DNA of 64,000 bases from contig JAFGON010000073.1 of NCBI GenBank assembly GCA_016926475.1, forward strand, positions 1 to 64,000, in the 5' to 3' direction. Shown piece after piece: positions 1-7,815 of this stretch (within the stretch, counting starts at the first letter, position 1; every line of letters starts with the position of its first letter). Source of the DNA: a candidate division WOR-3 bacterium. Lineage in GTDB: Bacteria > SDB-A. Under the pieces are notes generated by a model. It saw only the letters and a program-made list of their open reading frames with translations. It was not told the origin of the DNA and did not search any database. The position numbers and the translations under genes are program-made.

Positions 1-152
1 AATTCGTAAGAATTTTCTTGAAAAGCCTCTTCAGGAATTTCAGGACTATTGTCAGGAGTAATAATGGTGTAAGGTTTTCCGCAATGTCCGTCCGAATTTG
101 CTCAGATGCTTACCGCTATGAAAAACAATGCCAATAATACAGTTATTTTCAT
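1..152 (-). CDS. Secreted protein, N-terminal part, with in-frame UGA; runs off left edge
   Basis: ATG at 152-150 follows a Shine-Dalgarno-like AGGA and a good promoter at 189-217. Translation gives a 16-residue hydrophobic signal-peptide-like start (MKITVLLALFFIAVSI), then TGA at 104-102, then an open frame to the window edge beginning ANSDGHCGKPYTIITPDN. I do not recognise the protein. The open frame after the UGA reads like a mature secreted domain, and no ATG/GTG/TTG restarts it at once, so the UGA lies inside what looks like one gene. It could be a point nonsense mutation, a recoded codon or a sequence error. No SECIS-like hairpin was obvious. It follows the radical SAM gene on the same strand, so it may belong functionally to that block. 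Confidence 0.4.
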
Positions 153-188
153 AATTCCTACTTTTCCGCCATTTTAACGGCTGGTATT

Positions 189-217
189 ATGATATATATT
201 TGTCTACGAGTATTCAA
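189..217 (-). promoter_or_regulatory. Sigma-70-type promoter for the left-edge ORF
   Basis: On the minus strand TTGAAT (217-212) and TATCAT (194-189) are separated by exactly 17 bases. The start codon at 152 lies about 37 bases downstream with an SD-like sequence before it. It would give the edge ORF transcription independent of the radical SAM gene upstream. Confidence 0.5.
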
Positions 218-250
218 CAGAATTTACTTCAGCGACTGCAGAAGAAAAAC

Positions 251-1192
251 TTATCCGGAAAATCTGCAGGCACCAAGGCAAAGTGAATAATGACTGCAGT
301 CGGGACAATCTTCTGAAAAATTGTTTGACCTGAACTTTTCTAGTTTATCGGATTCAAGCATTTGTTTGAAATCATCTTCAAGAATATTTCCGAGGACCAG
401 ATCGCTCTGTTCGCATGGTCTTACGTTGCCGTAAAAATCCACGGCAAATTTGACGATTCCGCATAGGCAGGAGCCGAATTTTAAGTTCTTGAACAGACTA
501 ATATCGCCTTTACACCTTTCAAAAGGAATACCGAAAATGACTGGAAATCCGTATTTTCCTGAAAATTCATCGGCAATTTTTATTATTCCCAGTTTTTCAT
601 CAGTGCTCAAAGCAAGTTCCTCTTTATTTTCAGCTCCCCTCCCAGATGGTGTAAAAAAATTGATTGTCGCCGAATCACAGGAAAAGGCAAAGGCAAATCT
701 CAAAAGATCGATTATTTCAACTAAATTTATTTTCATGGCAGTCACCGATAGGTTTACCCTGAATCTTCTCTTTTTGGCATGAGCAACAGCTGATTTTACA
801 TTGTCCAAGCCTCCGCTTTTGCATATATATAAATACTTTTCATCCATGAGTGTCGGGAGGGAAATGTCTATTAAGTCGAGTTTTTTTAGATCAATCCTTG
901 AGAAAATATTGCGGTCAAGATTTTTGCCGTTGGTCGCAAGACTTATGAATTTTACATCAGGTCTGCATAATTCAATCAATTCCGGCAGTTCAGGGGATAA
1001 AAGCGGTTCACCGCCAGTAAAGCAGATTCCCGTTGGTTTTATTTTCTTTATTATGTTTTCAAGTGCCTTTTTTTTGTCTATATTGGTTTTTCCGCTGTCT
1101 TGAAAATTTCTATTTTTCCAGATATTGTAGCAGTATAAGCAGTCATTGTCGCATTCCCTGGTGATCTCGAAAACGACAAACAAATCATTCAT
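251..1192 (-). CDS. Radical SAM/SPASM domain protein
   Basis: 313 aa. The N-terminal Cys14-x3-Cys18-x2-Cys21 motif (ECDNDCLYC) and FTGGEPLL near residue 58 define a radical SAM 4Fe-4S/SAM core. The C-terminal Cys-rich part, with VDFYGNVRPCEQSD and a closing CPDC...CLGAC, is a SPASM domain that would bind one or two auxiliary clusters. SPASM enzymes typically modify peptides or protein side chains (PqqE, AlbA, anaerobic sulfatase-maturating enzyme), so a maturase role is the family expectation; the substrate is not known. The start codon overlaps the end of the preceding gene by 8 bases (ATGAATGA), and no strong ribosome site is visible, which suggests translational coupling to the two paralogous proteins upstream. 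They, or the edge ORF downstream, are candidate substrates. Confidence 0.88.
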   Translation of the reverse strand: MNDLFVVFEITRECDNDCLYCYNIWKNRNFQDSGKTNIDKKKALENIIKKIKPTGICFTGGEPLLSPELPELIELCRPDVKFISLATNGKNLDRNIFSRIDLKKLDLIDISLPTLMDEKYLYICKSGGLDNVKSAVAHAKKRRFRVNLSVTAMKINLVEIIDLLRFAFAFSCDSATINFFTPSGRGAENKEELALSTDEKLGIIKIADEFSGKYGFPVIFGIPFERCKGDISLFKNLKFGSCLCGIVKFAVDFYGNVRPCEQSDLVLGNILEDDFKQMLESDKLEKFRSNNFSEDCPDCSHYSLCLGACRFSG

Positions 1193-2042
1193 GGGAGAGC
1201 AGGTCTCTAAAAAGCGTGTCCATGAATGGCATTATGGTTTCAATGTAAACGATATCGGCTTTTGTTTTTTCCAAAATACCTGCGTAAGATTCATAAACCG
1301 AATCGCTTAAAATTCCTTCGTTTCTCAGCGATTCAATTTCACCTAATATCGCCTGAAGACTTCTGTCAATATCCATTTCGTTGATATCTGCCGAGCGAAG
1401 ATTCAAGGGTATTTCCCATTCCCATTTGCGGAGAATTTCACTGGATACTGATATTTTCGCGTAAGTCTCCAAGTTTAAAACAATGTTGTCGAGGGCGGAA
1501 TCAAACTGATCTTTCGTTATCTTTCCTTCATCCATCAGTCTGTGGACAGTGTCCGTTCTGGAGTCTATGGTCTTGATAAGCCTGTCAAGTCTTATTTCGA
1601 TAGAAGTAGGCATCATCCTTGTTGTGTATAAGTACCCGGATATGTATTTAATTCGCGATTCTGCGATTGCGGAAAGCAAGTCAGTTTCAAACGAATTTAA
1701 AAGTCCTTCTTCATTCAGACTTTCCAACGAAGCCACGGCTTTTTCCAAATAAGATCTTTGTCCCGACATGTCGATGTATATGTAATGCAACTCTGAAGCA
1801 TCTGAATCCGGATGACTGTAGTCAATAACCCCGTCAAGCTGCCTCCACATTTCCCTGTAATCACCCCAGTAAGAAGAGGTCAAAATTCGACCCGCCCTTC
1901 CATCCTCTTTTCCGTTTTCGACGGGTTTATGCGAGCCTTCCTCCCCTTTTCGGAGACTGCATTTGATAATGTTCATCGGTATTGAAATTGAAAAAACAAA
2001 AGCAAATGTTCCTATTTTCTTAAGTAGCTGAATTCCTTTCAT
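1185..2042 (-). CDS. Unknown protein, paralogue 1 of a tandem pair
   Basis: About 285 aa, family not recognised. The start chosen is the ATG at 2042 behind GAGGT; a TTG lies directly before it. An N-terminal hydrophobic stretch is followed by a Cys-x-Leu next to a basic residue (IIKCSLRKG), then an acidic, largely helical region. It is clearly paralogous to the gene just upstream: both share a WR-(Q/E)-(L/M)-D segment, a helix with SGxxxxTRxxPxxIEI, QLDSALENIV-like and LRxEG/IREDG-like helices, and almost the same C-terminus (PFMDTLFRDL against PFMDSLFRDL). The N-terminal Cys does not fit a normal lipobox because Lys sits at -1, so membrane anchoring by an uncleaved segment is more likely. 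It overlaps the radical SAM gene by 8 bases. Confidence 0.75.
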   Translation of the reverse strand: MKGIQLLKKIGTFAFVFSISIPMNIIKCSLRKGEEGSHKPVENGKEDGRAGRILTSSYWGDYREMWRQLDGVIDYSHPDSDASELHYIYIDMSGQRSYLEKAVASLESLNEEGLLNSFETDLLSAIAESRIKYISGYLYTTRMMPTSIEIRLDRLIKTIDSRTDTVHRLMDEGKITKDQFDSALDNIVLNLETYAKISVSSEILRKWEWEIPLNLRSADINEMDIDRSLQAILGEIESLRNEGILSDSVYESYAGILEKTKADIVYIETIMPFMDTLFRDLLSHE

Positions 2043-2094
2043 CAAAATACCTCTCTGTGTTTTTGCGGCGCCAAAATCTTAAAAGTTTGTTATT

Positions 2095-2952
2095 TCATTC
2101 TTCGGTGCAGAGATCTCTGAAAAGCGAATCCATAAAAGGTGCTATTGAATCGAATACCGCGAGATCGGCAAGAGTTTTGTTGTAAATTTCGACGTAGTCC
2201 ATGTATTCGTCTTCAGTCATTCTGCCGTCCTCCCTGATAGAGTCAAGCCTCGACATAGTAGCCTGAATTACAACTTCGATGTCGATATTGTCATTATTTT
2301 CCAGAGAGGGATTATATCCATATTTCGCATCCCATCCCCAAGATTTGAGATATTCATGAGCGATTTGCATTCGTGCAAATTCATTCAGGTTCCTGACGAT
2401 GTTTTCCAGAGCTGAATCAAGCTGCTCGTCGGTTATCAGCTCTGAACGTTTCAATTCTTCAAGTTCAACAATCATCATGTTGATTCTTTTTATCCTGTCG
2501 TCCATTTTTATCTCAATCAGAGGCGGTATTGATCTTGTAAGGTGGTTAAAACCTGACATGTACTGGATTTTCGACTCAGCCATGTCTGAGAGTAATTCCA
2601 TCTCAAAACCGGAAATCAAGCTGTTTTCCTGAAGATCCTTAAGTGAAATCAACGATGCTCTCAGGCTATCGCTCGGTTCTCTCAAATCGATATATTTGAA
2701 TTCCTGTAACAAGCCCGAATCATCCGAAAATCCATAACGGGCGACTTCGTCCATCTCTCTCCACGCCTTCCTGAACCTTTTCCAGGAATCAGTGGAAGTT
2801 ATTTCATAAAAACGCCCTCTGTGCTCACGGTTTTCTTCGCCGCTGGATTCCTGCCCTTTTTTTAGGTTTAAAACACATTTAAAAAAAGTCAGAGGAAACG
2901 ATACTGACGCTATCATCATGTGTATCCAAAATTTAGAATAGATAAGTTTCAT
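2095..2952 (-). CDS. Unknown protein, paralogue 2 of a tandem pair
   Basis: 285 aa, no recognised domain. Same architecture as the following gene: hydrophobic N-terminus, a Cys flanked by Lys (FFKCVLNLKKG), a charged linker, then helices. Shared landmarks are WREMDE, SGFNHLTRSIPPLIEI, LDSALENIVRNL and the terminal PFMDSLFRDL. The conserved C-terminal tail in both copies is unusual for otherwise divergent paralogues and could be a recognition or modification site; that is inference. It sits between a sorting-domain protein (8 bases upstream) and its paralogue (49 bases downstream), all on the minus strand, so it is probably cotranscribed with the radical SAM gene. Localisation is predicted to be membrane-anchored, facing the periplasm or outside. 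Confidence 0.75.
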   Translation of the reverse strand: MKLIYSKFWIHMMIASVSFPLTFFKCVLNLKKGQESSGEENREHRGRFYEITSTDSWKRFRKAWREMDEVARYGFSDDSGLLQEFKYIDLREPSDSLRASLISLKDLQENSLISGFEMELLSDMAESKIQYMSGFNHLTRSIPPLIEIKMDDRIKRINMMIVELEELKRSELITDEQLDSALENIVRNLNEFARMQIAHEYLKSWGWDAKYGYNPSLENNDNIDIEVVIQATMSRLDSIREDGRMTEDEYMDYVEIYNKTLADLAVFDSIAPFMDSLFRDLCTEE

Positions 2953-2960
2953 AACTGTCT

Positions 2961-3740
2961 TTAATCAAGCAAAATAAATGATTCACCGAGAGTGGTTCGG
3001 TTGTTTTTGATACGGACAATATATTTTCCGGAAGTCAGGGGATTGCCGTTGCTGTCCATGGGTAGCCAAAATAAATCGTGGTTTCCTGCTCTGAAAAAAC
3101 CCAGTATCGAATTAAATACCGCCCTGCCCGAGATATCGAAAACTTCAAGAGAAACCTCACCATCCTCCGTCATGAAGAACGAAATCTCAGAGGGATTCAA
3201 AGACCTGTCAAAAACCATTCCGAAAGCCTGAGTTTCAGGGTACGGCTCTACGTTTTCGTCGACGAAAACATCCACCCCGGACCTGTAAAGGATTTCGGTA
3301 TTTCCGTCGGAGACCACAAAAACTCTCTCCGGACCGAAATAGCCTGTCCAAGCTGTATAAAAAGAATCGTTCGCGTTGAACTCCAGTTGGTTTAAACCTG
3401 TGATAATATCCCTTAAAACAACGTAAGAATGAACGTTGACGAATGTGTCGTATACATAAAAAAGAACTTCAAAATTAGCGTCTTGGTCGAAATCGCTGGA
3501 CAATCCCAAAATATCGAAATAATAGACTTCTGAAGGAAGGGGCAGGGAAAACGAACCCAAAGAATTAAATCCTGTGTCCATCAACCAAAAAAAATACGTT
3601 TGGTTGGGCTGAACAATCAAAAAAGGTTCAGAAGGAATGCCTGTCGGAGCGAAAACCCTGACTGCCCTGGTGACTTCAATTTGAGAAAATACTGTGCTGA
3701 AAGATGTAATCAGAAAAAAGGCAAAAAGAAATCTTTTCAT
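2961..3740 (-). CDS. Secreted protein with FlgD/T9SS-type C-terminal domain
   Basis: 259 aa with a signal peptide (MKRFLFAFFLITSFSTVFS, cleavage before or after Gln20). The middle is beta-rich and unrecognised. The last 80 residues form a FlgD-Ig-like or type A sorting domain: NPSEISFFMTEDGEVSLEV, then FDISGRAV, then LTSGKYIVRI and a short final strand. In FCB bacteria such C-terminal domains direct export by the type IX system or act as Ig-like appendages; no T9SS component lies in this window, so export by that route is not shown. Ribosome site AAAGGAGG precedes the ATG. Neighbours on both sides are envelope proteins, suggesting a surface-structure operon. Confidence 0.7.
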   Translation of the reverse strand: MKRFLFAFFLITSFSTVFSQIEVTRAVRVFAPTGIPSEPFLIVQPNQTYFFWLMDTGFNSLGSFSLPLPSEVYYFDILGLSSDFDQDANFEVLFYVYDTFVNVHSYVVLRDIITGLNQLEFNANDSFYTAWTGYFGPERVFVVSDGNTEILYRSGVDVFVDENVEPYPETQAFGMVFDRSLNPSEISFFMTEDGEVSLEVFDISGRAVFNSILGFFRAGNHDLFWLPMDSNGNPLTSGKYIVRIKNNRTTLGESFILLD

Positions 3741-3753
3741 TTTAGCCTCCTTT

Positions 3754-4656
3754 TTATGGTTCCGAAACGGTAGAAAATTTTAGAGAAAAAGACTGGGCGG
3801 TTTTTCCTCCGTTCCCGTCCAAGACTTCAACCGTGACTGGAAAAGTGCCCTCACTGGGAGTTAGCCATGAAATAATGCCGTTTCTATCGACGGTCATTTC
3901 CGAGGGGGATTGGGTCAACGAATAAGTGAGAATGTCTCCGTCAATATCAAAAGCGGCTATTTGATATGTATAGGTCCCTCCACCTGTTACCACAGGAGGC
4001 GATGAAGTTATAGACGGAGGAGAGTTTGAGATTATTACAGAATTTGTTGAATATTTGACTCCGTTTCCGTCTGTCAATTCGAGCGTCAATTCATCTCCTC
4101 TTTTAAAACCCGAGAGAGAAATGACAGAGTCCTCTGCTCCGGGTATGGTTACACCGTTTTTATACCATTTGCAAGAAAAGCTGAAGTTTGACCTGTCGCC
4201 AACAATCTCTATTCTCGTAATTCTCAGTACATCAGAAACCGTCACGGAGTCTGGTCCTATTCTTGCTGCGGCTATAGAAGCGGATGAAGGCGATAAAAGA
4301 ATGAGAACTTCGGATTCAAAGATTCTAATTTTGCCGTCTTGGAAAACTACATAGACTACCGTCTTGATTTTAGCTCCGACAGGAATCTGAGAGGTCTGGA
4401 GAGTCTTGGAAGCCATTCCAATTGTTTCCTCTTCTACCACCCACAAATTGTAAATTGAATCAACTCCAGGAACTGAATAGTAATAATCGGCTGATATGAC
4501 ATCGCCTCGGGTTGGGTTGACGGGAACAAGACGTATTTCCATACCCGGAAGGTTGTTGTCTGATTCCGAGGAACCGTTTTGACCTGAAGGCGTGTCATCC
4601 TTAGAGCAGGAAAACGCGAATATCAGAGTTGCAGAGATAAATATCATCTTCTTCAT
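3754..4656 (-). CDS. Lipoprotein with Ig-like/cadherin-like repeats
   Basis: 300 aa. A lipobox ending FAFSC puts the lipidated Cys at residue 17, followed by a Ser/Gly/Asn-rich acidic linker. Three beta-sandwich-like segments follow; the last (residues about 215-295) has the signature of a putative-Ig or cadherin-like domain, with YTYQIAAFDIDGDILTYSL and a final FPVTVEVLDGNGGK strand. Such domains are extracellular adhesion or structural modules. Specific function unknown. Its ATG directly abuts the stop codon of the hydrolase-like gene upstream (TAAATG), so the two are cotranscribed and probably coupled. Confidence 0.75.
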   Translation of the reverse strand: MKKMIFISATLIFAFSCSKDDTPSGQNGSSESDNNLPGMEIRLVPVNPTRGDVISADYYYSVPGVDSIYNLWVVEEETIGMASKTLQTSQIPVGAKIKTVVYVVFQDGKIRIFESEVLILLSPSSASIAAARIGPDSVTVSDVLRITRIEIVGDRSNFSFSCKWYKNGVTIPGAEDSVISLSGFKRGDELTLELTDGNGVKYSTNSVIISNSPPSITSSPPVVTGGGTYTYQIAAFDIDGDILTYSLTQSPSEMTVDRNGIISWLTPSEGTFPVTVEVLDGNGGKTAQSFSLKFSTVSEP

Positions 4657-6435
4657 TTATTCCCCTTCCGTAATTTGAGCCTGATTTTCATCCAAGGCTT
4701 CAAGGATCCATTGGTAAATCGTGTCGCTCAGTGATATCTCTTCTCCCGCATCCTCTGGAAGCTTGAAATATTCGACATAACCGTCTTTCCCTTCAATCGT
4801 AGGAAAAGCGAAATTCGCGTCCAAACCTGGTAACAGGACGAGTTTTGAGATGTCATTCGTCAGATTTCTCGCTGAAGAACTTTCGAAAAGTTTACTGGCG
4901 TTATCAGGAGACACAAATTGGTCTTCTTCACCATGGAGAAAAAGAAAGTAGCAGTTTGAATTTCCGATTTTTTCAAGAGGTTCAAAGTCGAGAAGGGATC
5001 TCGCATAGGCGAGGTTTTCCCTCTCCCCTGGAAAACCAGCTATTTCAGTCCAGTATTCGTCTGTATTTCTAAGATTTTCCAAACCCAATTCAAGGTCTTC
5101 AATTTGCTTTCTGAGCCTTTCTTCAGACCACTGCCTCTCTATTGCCTGAAGGACAAGCATCTCGATATTCCCTGAATCCACAGGATTAAGGGAAGTAGCT
5201 CCGAGTGATACGACACCTTTTATTCTGTCTTTATAGGCCGGATCGGAAGCGAGATCAAAAGCTATTAGAGCTCCTTCTCCATGTCCGATGATAAAAACAT
5301 TTCCGGTGTCGACACCGGGTGTTGACATCAGATGGTCTAAAGCCAGGGCGGCGTCTGAAGCTAAAACGCCCCAATGCAGAGAGTCATAACTGCCCTCGCT
5401 ATTGCCCGTGCCTCGTTTGTCGTATGTCAATACAGCAAAAGAACCTGTCGAAGCCAATTTGTGAGCGAGGGAGGAAAACACTCCCATTTCGCGTCTGTCG
5501 ACCGCGGCGCTCGAGTGTATGAACAAGACACCCGGACTATTATCACCGGATATCGGCAAATATAGGGATCCGGAAAGTCTCACTCCGTCACTGCCGCTGA
5601 ATACGGCTTCCTCTATTTTGTAATTTTCAGGATTGAATGAAAATATTTTTGGTTTGGCAAGGGTCAAAGGAGCTTCCGAATCTTCGAAAATGCTCAGAGT
5701 TACACCCGAAGGAAGAACTACCCTGGATTGTAGCAACGTCCCGGCTCTTCCGTCACCCCTCATAATCGTCCTCACGATAGCGTAGACGCTGTCATTACCC
5801 CAGAACAACATTGAATCCTTTTCAATTTCTTTTCTGTAGACAATCCTGAATTCCGCTGTATCTCCTTTCAGCCTCGTCAACTCTATAGCCGCCCCACCCC
5901 ATTCACCAAAAGCTGAAGGTATGATGACCGGAATTTCCTGAACTCTCTCCCAGACAGAGTCTTTAAGTATATACCTGTTTACGAGAATTTCTATAAGCAG
6001 AGCCCTATCCCACTCTATTATCGCAGGTCCATCAGGATCCTTGGGGTCACTGTTGTAGTACCTCGGAGAAGAGACAACACTGTTTTGGAGAAGTATTATC
6101 CAGGGTTTTTCGTATTTTAACCTGAAAGATATTCTTTGTCCGGGTAATTCTTCGAAACACCTGTAACTTACTACCTGTGAAGACGCGACCCCGGGGGCAA
6201 GTATCAATTTTGATTCGTATGTTATCGGCCTTAACCTGAAAGGCCTCTCCTGGGTAGAAGAGACTATTATCGTGTCATGGACTTGTTCCCTTTTGATTGT
6301 TTCATAACCCACTTGATTGTTATCGACGGCTATGTTGTAAGTTGTTTGAGGAGGAAGGGGGGAGATTCCCGAAGAATGTCTTTGGGAGCAAGAAATCAGT
6401 AATACAATGGGCAAAAACACTTCTTCTATTTTCAT
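4657..6435 (-). CDS. Alpha/beta-hydrolase-like lipoprotein lacking the nucleophile serine
   Basis: 592 aa lipoprotein (lipobox LLISC, Cys at about residue 16). The first 270 residues are an unrecognised beta-rich domain. From about residue 280 an alpha/beta-hydrolase fold begins: GVRLSGSLYLP, oxyanion-type region GVLFIHSS, and LTYDKRGTGNSEG. The nucleophile elbow normally reads G-x-S-x-G; here it is GHGEG, so the catalytic Ser is Gly (codon GGA). Acid and His positions appear near FLHGEED and further on. Either the enzyme is dead and acts as a binding protein, or the base is a sequence error (GGA against AGC needs two changes, against TCA needs two). Related proteins are secreted esterases/peptidases of the dienelactone-hydrolase/BAAT-like type. 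SD GGGAG precedes the ATG. Confidence 0.75.
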   Translation of the reverse strand: MKIEEVFLPIVLLISCSQRHSSGISPLPPQTTYNIAVDNNQVGYETIKREQVHDTIIVSSTQERPFRLRPITYESKLILAPGVASSQVVSYRCFEELPGQRISFRLKYEKPWIILLQNSVVSSPRYYNSDPKDPDGPAIIEWDRALLIEILVNRYILKDSVWERVQEIPVIIPSAFGEWGGAAIELTRLKGDTAEFRIVYRKEIEKDSMLFWGNDSVYAIVRTIMRGDGRAGTLLQSRVVLPSGVTLSIFEDSEAPLTLAKPKIFSFNPENYKIEEAVFSGSDGVRLSGSLYLPISGDNSPGVLFIHSSAAVDRREMGVFSSLAHKLASTGSFAVLTYDKRGTGNSEGSYDSLHWGVLASDAALALDHLMSTPGVDTGNVFIIGHGEGALIAFDLASDPAYKDRIKGVVSLGATSLNPVDSGNIEMLVLQAIERQWSEERLRKQIEDLELGLENLRNTDEYWTEIAGFPGERENLAYARSLLDFEPLEKIGNSNCYFLFLHGEEDQFVSPDNASKLFESSSARNLTNDISKLVLLPGLDANFAFPTIEGKDGYVEYFKLPEDAGEEISLSDTIYQWILEALDENQAQITEGE

Positions 6436-6489
6436 GTTTTCTCCCTTTTTATAAGCTTTACTCTATTGAAATACAAAGACCAAAAAATA

Positions 6490-6957
6490 TCAATGACTTT
6501 CTCCCAAAAACATCTTCAAAGCATGAGGCATAATCTTCGCCACGACACCAGCGCAAAGCTTTGCGGCTTTGACAGAGCCGGGAAAATTTACGATTATCGT
6601 CCTGCCCTTGGTTCCCGCGTAAAGCCTTGACAGCATCGCGTTCGGAGTCTCTTTTAAGCTCTCGACTAAAATTGCCGTCGACAGCCCTGGAAGTTCGCGT
6701 TCGCAGTATTTTTTTGTGACATCGGGAGTTACATCTCTTTCGGATATCCCTGTTCCCCCGCTCGTAAAAATAAAATCGCAGTCGTAGTTTTCTTTGAAAG
6801 CTTTGAGTATTGATTTTTCTTCATCGGGGACAATCCCGCGCTTTATCTGTGCTTTGGGATACGCCTCTTTAATCACATTTTCTATTTCAGGGCCCGAAAG
6901 GTCTTCGTATACTCCCGCGTAAGCTCTGTCAGATATCGTAATAACAGATACTTTCAC
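6490..6957 (-). CDS. mogA: Molybdopterin adenylyltransferase MogA/MoaB type
   Basis: 155 aa, a full-length MogA/MoaB domain. It adenylylates molybdopterin before MoeA inserts molybdate (or tungstate). Diagnostic features are the N-terminal VITISDRAYAG, the FTSGGTGISERDVTPD loop that holds the pterin/ATP, and the C-terminal NFPGSVKA. Last gene of the moeA-moaA-moaC-MOSC-mogA operon; its first 29 bases overlap the MOSC gene, pointing to coupled translation. MOSC and MogA are fused in some bacteria, which fits the tight overlap. MoaB and MogA cannot be separated with confidence by sequence alone. Confidence 0.93.
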   Translation of the reverse strand: MKVSVITISDRAYAGVYEDLSGPEIENVIKEAYPKAQIKRGIVPDEEKSILKAFKENYDCDFIFTSGGTGISERDVTPDVTKKYCERELPGLSTAILVESLKETPNAMLSRLYAGTKGRTIIVNFPGSVKAAKLCAGVVAKIMPHALKMFLGESH

Positions 6958-7369
6958 TGTCTATTTCCCCTTCCTCCATAACTTCGGCGAAAACGCCTTT
7001 TTTAGGCAAAGCGCTGATACCTAAAAGCTTTTTTATGGCGTTTTCATCTTCTTTTTTCCCTATCTGGGTCACCTTCAAAACCGCTTTGCCCAGGTGAATT
7101 TCGGTTCCAATCGGAAGGTTCGAAAGGGCAGCTCCTTTTGTAGTGATGTTTTCCGCGAAATCGCCAAATGTTATGTCGGTTCTTTCTTTTGCTATTTCAT
7201 TGATGTCTTCAATCGCGAGCAATGTGACTTGCCTGTGCCATTTTCCGGCGTGAGCATCCCCTTGTATTCCCCAGTTTTTTTTCAAGACAATTTTGTCAAC
7301 AGGCGTTTTTTTCGTTCCCCTCTCATTGGATACATTGACTGAGAGAACGAAAAAATATTTTTTCATCAT
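6929..7369 (-). CDS. MOSC domain protein of the molybdenum cofactor operon
   Basis: 146 aa, a stand-alone MOSC domain as in the C-terminus of Moco sulfurase. Recognised by WGIQGDAHAGKWHRQV, FGDFAENITTKG and LPIGTEIHLGKA. The family usually has a Cys-containing GKxC...C segment after the VTQIGK strand; here it reads IGKKEDENAIKK and no Cys is present, so a direct persulfide relay through that site looks unlikely and a cofactor-binding role is more probable. Starts at one of two adjacent ATGs behind AAAGGA, overlaps moaC by about 4 bases and mogA by 29. Confidence 0.88.
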   Translation of the reverse strand: MMKKYFFVLSVNVSNERGTKKTPVDKIVLKKNWGIQGDAHAGKWHRQVTLLAIEDINEIAKERTDITFGDFAENITTKGAALSNLPIGTEIHLGKAVLKVTQIGKKEDENAIKKLLGISALPKKGVFAEVMEEGEIDSESICYYDI

Positions 7370-7812
7370 AAATCCTTTCTCTTTTCTACAAGCTTAATTC
7401 CCGTTATTCTCATATTCCTGTCAACGGCTTTACACATATCGTAAATCGTCAAAGATGCTATCGCAACCGCTGTCAGAGCTTCCATTTCGACGCCTGTCTT
7501 GGATTCTGTCTTCGATTCGGCGCTTATCAGTATTCCGTCTGGAGCGAAATCAAATGAAAGTTTGACGTGCTCAAGCGGGATGTTGTGGGAGAGAGGCACC
7601 AGTTCAGGTGTTTTTTTTGCGCCTTGAATTCCAGCTAAATTCGCCACAGCGAGCACGTCGCCTTTTGCGACGGCGTTTTCTTTGATTAGATTTAAAGTCT
7701 CTTTTGAAAGCTCGATTTTACCTTCAGCCCGAGCGAATCTGTTAACCAATTTTTTCCCCGAGACATCAACCATTCCGGCTTTTCCTAGTTCGTCTGCATG
7801 AGTGAACTTCAT
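7366..7812 (-). CDS. moaC: Cyclic pyranopterin monophosphate synthase MoaC
   Basis: 148 aa, full length. MoaC converts the MoaA product into cyclic pyranopterin monophosphate, the first stable Moco intermediate. Signatures are MVDVSGK at the N-terminus, PLSHNIPL in the middle, GVEMEALTAV, and YDMCKAVDR near the C-terminus carrying the catalytic Asp and Lys. It lies 3 bases after moaA, as expected for enzymes acting in sequence. The next partner, MPT synthase (MoaD/MoaE), is not in the window. Confidence 0.96.
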   Translation of the reverse strand: MKFTHADELGKAGMVDVSGKKLVNRFARAEGKIELSKETLNLIKENAVAKGDVLAVANLAGIQGAKKTPELVPLSHNIPLEHVKLSFDFAPDGILISAESKTESKTGVEMEALTAVAIASLTIYDMCKAVDRNMRITGIKLVEKRKDL

Positions 7813-7815
7813 TTA

